Below the pieces are notes generated by a model. That model did no database searches and was not told the origin of the DNA. It saw nothing but the letters and a program-made list of their open reading frames with translations. Positions 58,404 through 64,000 of a DNA stretch of 64,000 nucleotides are shown here, piece after piece. The position numbers and the translations under genes are program-made. Numbering within the stretch: position 1 is the first letter of the stretch; each line of letters starts with the position of its first letter. The stretch comes from Galbula dea (Eukaryota; Chordata; Aves; Piciformes; Galbulidae), in NCBI GenBank assembly GCA_013399015.1, contig VWZX01002582.1:248001-312000 (forward strand), given 5' to 3'.

Positions 58404-59435
58404 CGTGCTTGACCTCCCTTGCAAGGTTTAATTCCAGACAGGCCTTAGCTTTCCTAATTGCCTCCTTACATCCTCTGACTTGTACTCTTCCCATGTGGAC
58501 AACCCCTCTTTCCATGATCTCTAGATCTTCCACTTGAATTTTCCCAGCATTTCCCTACTTAACCTGGCTCCCTTCCTCAACTTTCTGTGTGTTGGGTTGC
58601 TCTGATCTTGAGCTTGGAAGAAGTGGTCCTTGAATGTTAACCAACTCTCTTGGGCCCATTTATCTTCTAGTACCCTGTCTCATGAGATTTCTCCTAGCAA
58701 TTTCTTGAAAAGATCAAAGTTGGCCCTACTGAAGTCTAGGGTTGTGACCTGACTAGGTATTCTGTTCTTACCACATGAAATCCTGAACTCTACCATCTCA
58801 TGGTCACTGCAGCCAAGGTTGCCCTCAACCTCTACCTTTTCAACCAGACCTTCCTTGTTAGTGAGTATCAGGTCCAGCAGCACTTCCCTCCTAGTGGGCT
58901 CATCCACCATTTGCATCAAAAAGTTACCCTCAATGCACTGGAGGAACCTCCTGGACTGTGAATGGCTGGCTGAGTAGGCTTTCCAGCAAATACCTGGGGA
59001 GCTAAAATCCCCTATAAGAACCAGGCCCTGTGATTGCAAGGCCACTGTCAGCTGCCTGGAGAAAGCCTCATCAGCTTCCTCATTCTGATCAGGTGGCCTA
59101 TAATAAACACCCACAACAGTGTCACCCATGCCAGCCTGCCCCTTAATTCGCACCCATAAACTCTCCCCTCATCCACCCCTGGACAGAACTCAATACATTC
59201 CAGTTGCTCTCTCACGTAAAGAGCAACTCCCCCACCATGCCTGTGCAGACCTCACAACAACCCCATCCACCTTCAACTCCAGTTTAAAGCCCTATGGATG
59301 AGCTCTGCTAATTGTTGTCCTACAATCCTTTTTCCCCTGGAAGATAAGCCTTTCCCACCTCCGATCATCTGTCCTTGTGTCTTGTAATACCAAGCATTAC
59401 CAAAGAATCCAAAGCCCTGCCTGTAGCACCAGTCT
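58404..59435 (-). pseudogene. host CR1, endonuclease part and 5' region
   Basis: From 59153 down to 58680 the minus strand is open for 157 codons. It carries the C-terminal half of a CR1 apurinic-type endonuclease: YYRPPDQ (residues 17-23), LIGDFS (46-51), CWKAY, MVDEPTRREVLLDLILTNKE and GCSDHEMVEF (114-123). The family motif is GDFN; here Asn is replaced by Ser, so the active site is probably damaged. SDH is kept. Upstream, HGGGVALYVREQL is recovered one frame away (59240 region), which shows a 1-base deletion near 59170. Before that the sequence (RALNWS, about 59275-59300) looks like CR1 5' untranslated DNA, so the N-terminal endonuclease codons appear to be missing. Downstream (58679-58404) the frame has stops but still reads as the linker to the reverse transcriptase. 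Confidence 0.85.
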
Positions 59436-59500
59436 CCAGGGGTTGGACTAGATGATCTTTCAAGGTCCCTTCCAAATCCTAACACTCTGTGATTCTGTGA
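59436..59500 (+). mobile_element. CR1-J-type tail, about 65 bp
   Basis: A minimal CR1 3' end: ggggttggactagatgatc, tttcaaggtcccttcc and a close of gattctgtga. It abuts the 5' side of the minus-strand host CR1. Tail sequence places it with the J-type copies at 5.2, 28.6 and 41.2 kb. Confidence 0.88.
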
Positions 59501-61739
59501 CTTCTTTGCAAATCAGAATTTTATGTAGAGTGAGTAGAGAAATCGTAAGGAGCAGGTTTGTTTCCTCTGAACAGTAGAAAGACAAGGTGAAGGGAAGGGG
59601 TATACAGATACTCAGTGCTGGATTTCAGAGATTGAATTAAAGTGAAATTGGTATAATTTCCACAACTCCTCAATATGTCATTAGCAGCATGGACCTTTGG
59701 GAAGTGGCAAAACACAACTGTCCTGCTCTTTGCTGTTTCCTTGACATATCAAAAAGTTCCTTTTCTCTTTTGTAATTCAGCCAGTATTAAGTTGTGTTCA
59801 TCCCAAAAATCAAACAACTGCTTTCTTCCAACATAATTGATTTTAACTTGTATTCCCTACACCCATTTATTTAAAGATTGGAACGAAAACATAATTTCCA
59901 AGTGTACTATTTGTTTTGACCTAAGTTCCATTTGGCTTGTTTCTCCCTCACCCACAGACATCCAATATTCTGAATTCACAGTGAATTTACTATTTACTCA
60001 CACACAATCCTTCTATTTTTAAAAAATCCTGCAAAATCAGAGGGTGTAAAGACAAAGTTGCTGAAGGTGAAGGAACACAGAAGGTGGAAGCTGGACAAAT
60101 TTCAGACTAGAAGAAACTAGAGGCACCATATAGAAGTAAAGGTTATGGGGTGAGGTATGCAGAGGATGGTTATAACAACAAATTTTCCTTCTCTAAACTC
60201 AAAATCAAGAGGTTTATTCAAATTTTTTGTCACTTAGCAAAATCAATCATACACTGTCAGGAAGTATATAATTAGACCAAGGAATCATATGCTGCAAGAA
60301 ATAAGAACTGGGCAACATTCAATCAGAATAGTGTAGCTGGATATATACAGGTGGATATACAGTTAGCATTGACAACTGATTTCAGAAAGTTACTAAATCA
60401 CATCCTATAAGGTTTAAGACAAATTCCAGCTTGAAAAGAAGATAACTTGATGAAACAGATTATCTCACAATCCTTCTCAAAATTCTTACCAAAAGCAGCA
60501 GTCAGCTGTCTTAAACTGGAACTAAAAAATGATGAGGGATAATTGAGAAGGGAAAAGAAAACAAGCAAAAACCCAAAAGCAATCAAACAAAACAAACAAA
60601 AAAACCCCACCCACACCAGGGGAGGGAAGGAGAACATTTTGCCTTTTGCTTGAAATTCAAGTCATAATTCTGCTGAGTCTTTGCTTATATTATACATCTC
60701 TATTGATGTTGCAATTTTTTCATTGCACCTTCTCACGTGGAAGAGACTCTTATGGAATTTCACATTAAAGCACTTCAGGGACTATGAAAGAGTTGAAGAG
60801 GAAAAAAACAAGCCAAAATCCTGCCTAAGAAACACTTCCTGCTCACCTGCAACAGAGTGAAGAGCATAGCTGGTAAAGTTGAGGATCCTTCTAGTGTAGA
60901 TCTTCACACCAAAGTCTTGTTAAAGAAATTATATGAACACAAAATCCCATTTTTTATGTACTCTGTCTGTTGGAAGCTGGAAGAATGTTAAGGTTGCAAG
61001 GCACACAAGTAGAGAAAGTGCAGTAGGGATCAGTGGAGAAAGAAAAGGATGGAGAAAGAATTAAGCAAAGCACAGTACTATCACTGGGCTTCAAAATGGC
61101 CATCTCCCTGAAACTGAGGGAACTGTAAGATAAGCTAGTGGAAAAGACAGATTTAGGCAGAAATTGCAACTGAAAATAGAGACATAATTACGAGCTTCAT
61201 TGATGAGGAGGGACAACTAAAGATTGTCAACTGCCAACTGAAAAGGGTCAAAGGATTTAGAAAGGCAGAAGGGGGAAAAGACAAGATATTCTGGTTGAAC
61301 CCAAAGGATTAAAAGTACTGCATAAAGATCTGGGTTGCAGATTACTTTTAAAACATATCAGAAATTTAAGAGGGTGCACAGAAACATTTTAATTACTGGA
61401 GAAAATGCTCAGACTTTAAAACTTAAATCAATTTATTACAGAAGAGTATACTGGTATCTTCATGTAAAAAGCACTAAATCCTAAAGGACTTCTTTGAAAC
61501 CATGCTAAAAGTTATAAGTAGTATCTTGCAAGTAAAGCCAACCAAACACAGTTAAAACAAGATGGTATTATTTTGGGTTTTGAACAAGAAAGTTGAGTAA
61601 TCATAGTAGCAACTACAAAAAGAACTGGAAAAAAATCATCCTTCTAAATCAAGACTCTTTTAGGAAGATATGTTTCAACTAAAAACAAGCATTGAGGATC
61701 AATTCTTCTGTATTGTTTCTGTCAATGTTACTGCCTTGC
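59501..61739. other. anonymous AT-rich DNA with an A/C-rich tract
   Basis: An A/C-rich low-complexity stretch lies at about 60545-60620. It is the mirror in composition of the G/T tracts at 7.5 and 43.4 kb. No gene was recognised. Confidence 0.5.
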
Positions 61740-61803
61740 CAAATGCAGGCAGTCAGACTAGATCATATCATAATCTTTCCTGGCCCTTAATTCTCTACAT
61801 CTT
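61740..61803 (+). mobile_element. ancient CR1/L3-type tail
   Basis: The string caggcagtcagactagatca followed by taatctttcctggccctta and attctctacatcttg fits the 3' end of old amniote CR1/L3 elements, which close with 'gactagatgatcataatggtcccttctggccttaaa'-like sequence. The '...tggcccttaa' ending differs from the avian '...tccaacc' tails, so it belongs to an older layer. Confidence 0.6.
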
Positions 61804-64000
61804 GTGCCTGCAGTTCTGATGCAATGGTTGCATGTCTTCTAAAACCCCAAACCAGATCTTCCATGCAGTCATACTTATGCTGCAGAATAATCTACATTTT
61901 ACTAAACTTCCTTCCCCCTTTCTTGGACCTGGCAGATGAAATATTACCATTTTCCACTGTCCACTCAAACACAGCTTTCCTCTTTGTATGCAGCTCTTTA
62001 TCATGTAAATAGTACTACCACATGTTTTACATCTTCTCTCTCTGGAAATAAAGATGATGTTAGCACAGATTTACACCATCCTGCACCTATCCTCTGCTTG
62101 CATGTAGTTCAAACAGAAATTTGAAACATTATTAGGAACCTACCATAGATCCAGATTTTGAAGTTACAGTACACAGGAGCATAACATCAGGACTGCATTA
62201 AATCATCTTGGTAAACACCTAAATTGTCCTGTTTGAACCACATTTAGGACCTATCATCAGAAGGGACCCCACAACCTATTAGGTAACCTAGTAAAGAAGA
62301 GAATTAAATTACTATTATGGGCTAGATCACTAATTAGTGTACACCTGCACTGATCAGTGAGACAAGGAAGTTATCTAACTACGTGAAAAGATCTGAGGCA
62401 CGGATAGTGAAGATGCCTGCTATCCCAACAGCTTCAGTCCCAGAAGACAACAGCAGGATGAGCTATTTCTTGAACTCTTAGTAGTGACCTCAGCATTTCC
62501 AGTTTTGCATATTAATTTTCTCTCCAAAACAGACAGGTTCTAATGTGATGTTTCATAGGGTACATCTTTTCAGTTACCTTGACTGATGCTCAGTAGTGCT
62601 TGAGAGGAGACCAGCTATCCTCACACAAGTCCAGTCTTTAAACTTTAGTGGAAAGATCATGCTATTCAAAGAAAAGCTATACCAGAAGAGTCAGTTTTGC
62701 AGCTCACAGAAAGGGTTTTACCAAGACACATACTATCATGTTGCATACTGTTCATTTTCCTCATGCTTACTTGTCCTGTCAGTTAGTACCTCATTCTCAC
62801 ATGATGTTTTCAGCTGGTTTGTGCCCCCACAATGAATTAGAAATGCAAATCTGAATGCTTTTGTTCCTAATTACACATAGCACCAGCAGCCAAAGAATTA
62901 TGGATTTAGGTGCTCAGATTCATGCCACAGATGAAAAAACATAATTGAGTTAATTGAATAAAACACCTTAGGAAACAAGTACCAAGCAATGTAAAGTATA
63001 ACCACAGCCATTAATCTACAGAACTGCAGCAGAACAGCAAATTCTGACATGTGTCAATAAGGATATACAATTGTCCTTCACAGGATCTACAATGTATATA
63101 CTAAGAAGCTAGAAGGATTTAACAGAATTGCTGTACTGACAACCTTAAAGCTAACTGCATATGTTTTGACATCATATATGGTATGGCAGGATACCACCAC
63201 AGAGAGGTGCATTCCAGACAACTCATGCTAGTGTTTTGAATAAGATAGATTTATATTTATTTTTGTTTTGTATTTTTACTAGAGAATAAATAACAAAATA
63301 AAACATGTCACATTTTGTTTATTCTTTTTTGGCCTTCCCAGCCAAGCATGCTCTTAGTCTGCAAACATTTAACATTTTCAACATCAGTGCTTTACCACAG
63401 AAGACATCTGAAGGTTATCCTCTTCCCTTTACTCTAATAAATTATATAACTCAAAGGTTGATCAAAGCACTCCTTCAACTTGAGCAAAGTAATGAAAGAA
63501 AAGTTTAAATTAAAATCATTTAAATTTCCTCAGTATTGAAAATGTGGCTGTGCATGGCAAAGAGAGGAAGAGGTTGGGTTTTTTGTTGCCTATTTTATTT
63601 TTATTTTTAAACAGACATAATCAAATCTTCTTTTAAAGTTGCAATTAATTCCTAGCTGGAAGAGGGCACAACCCATATGGAATTAAATTTCTCTTTGTAA
63701 ATCATGTGTTTGCATTCCTCCTATATGATGATTTTTACCACACCAGAAACTTCCTAATTAGTTGCAACTTACTTCACTATACCGAAACAGATGTAAATAA
63801 GAACTTTTTCTAGTCACTGTAATCATCCTCACTACGTATGTCTGGAAAGGAGGATGCTAGAGACTTTGCACACCTTCAGACTAAACTGCCTTCCACCATC
63901 TCCTGTAGAACATCAGGAGCTTTTTCCCACTGAATGAAGTGCAGAAACAAGATTTCCAAAAAAATTTCACTCATTGTTAATGTCATCCTTCTCCAAGGGA
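61804..64000. other. anonymous AT-rich DNA, no gene seen
   Basis: No recognisable gene, RNA or transposon. Open frames at 62596-62854 and 63305-63508 are short and unrelated to known families. Confidence 0.5.

Noticed and set aside
1..64000. CRISPR arrays, prokaryotic operons, Shine-Dalgarno sites
   Set aside because: No regularly spaced repeats of the right length and no long dense coding; the repeat content is that of a bird nuclear genome.

Overview
The window reads as gene-poor, AT-rich nuclear DNA from a bird. The main evidence is the repeat content. There are several 5'-truncated CR1 LINE copies of avian type, recognisable by the 3' motif ggactagatgatcttt and by short terminal repeats of attctgtg or attctatg. 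The copies look like the CR1-J, CR1-X, CR1-Y and CR1-C/F groups. I found no protein-coding exon of a cellular gene, no intact RNA gene, no CRISPR array and no bacterial signal. Short open frames occur throughout, but outside the mobile elements none resembles a known protein. Family names were assigned by eye, without any search.

Layout: 1-2.4 kb holds an LTR-like block followed directly by a CR1. At 5.2 kb lies a chimera of a tRNA-Glu-like head fused to a CR1-J tail, which has the layout of a SINE. From 5.3 to 20.6 kb I see only low-complexity tracts and anonymous DNA. At 20.6 kb is a decayed reverse transcriptase of DIRS type, unusual for a bird. From 21 to 28.6 kb there is a G-quadruplex/polypurine tract and a small palindrome. 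A CR1-J copy lies at 28.6-29.0 kb. From 29 to 41 kb there are hairpins, tandem duplications and a possible old MIR-like fragment. At 41.2-41.5 kb two short CR1 tails face opposite ways. A CR1-X copy lies at 44.8 kb and a minus-strand CR1-Y at 51.4-52.0 kb.

The most complex locus is 57.3-59.5 kb. A minus-strand CR1 with endonuclease and reverse transcriptase remnants is split by a younger plus-strand CR1, and a third CR1 tail abuts its outer end. The host copy has lost its own 3' end, so a deletion or rearrangement followed its insertion. An older CR1/L3-type tail lies at 61.7 kb.

Nothing here forms an operon or pathway. The content records several retrotransposon waves: old DIRS, LTR, L3 and MIR-like debris, then CR1-Y, CR1-X and C/F copies, then CR1-J and the nested CR1. 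The best candidates for something undescribed are the tRNA-Glu/CR1 chimera and the DIRS remnant.
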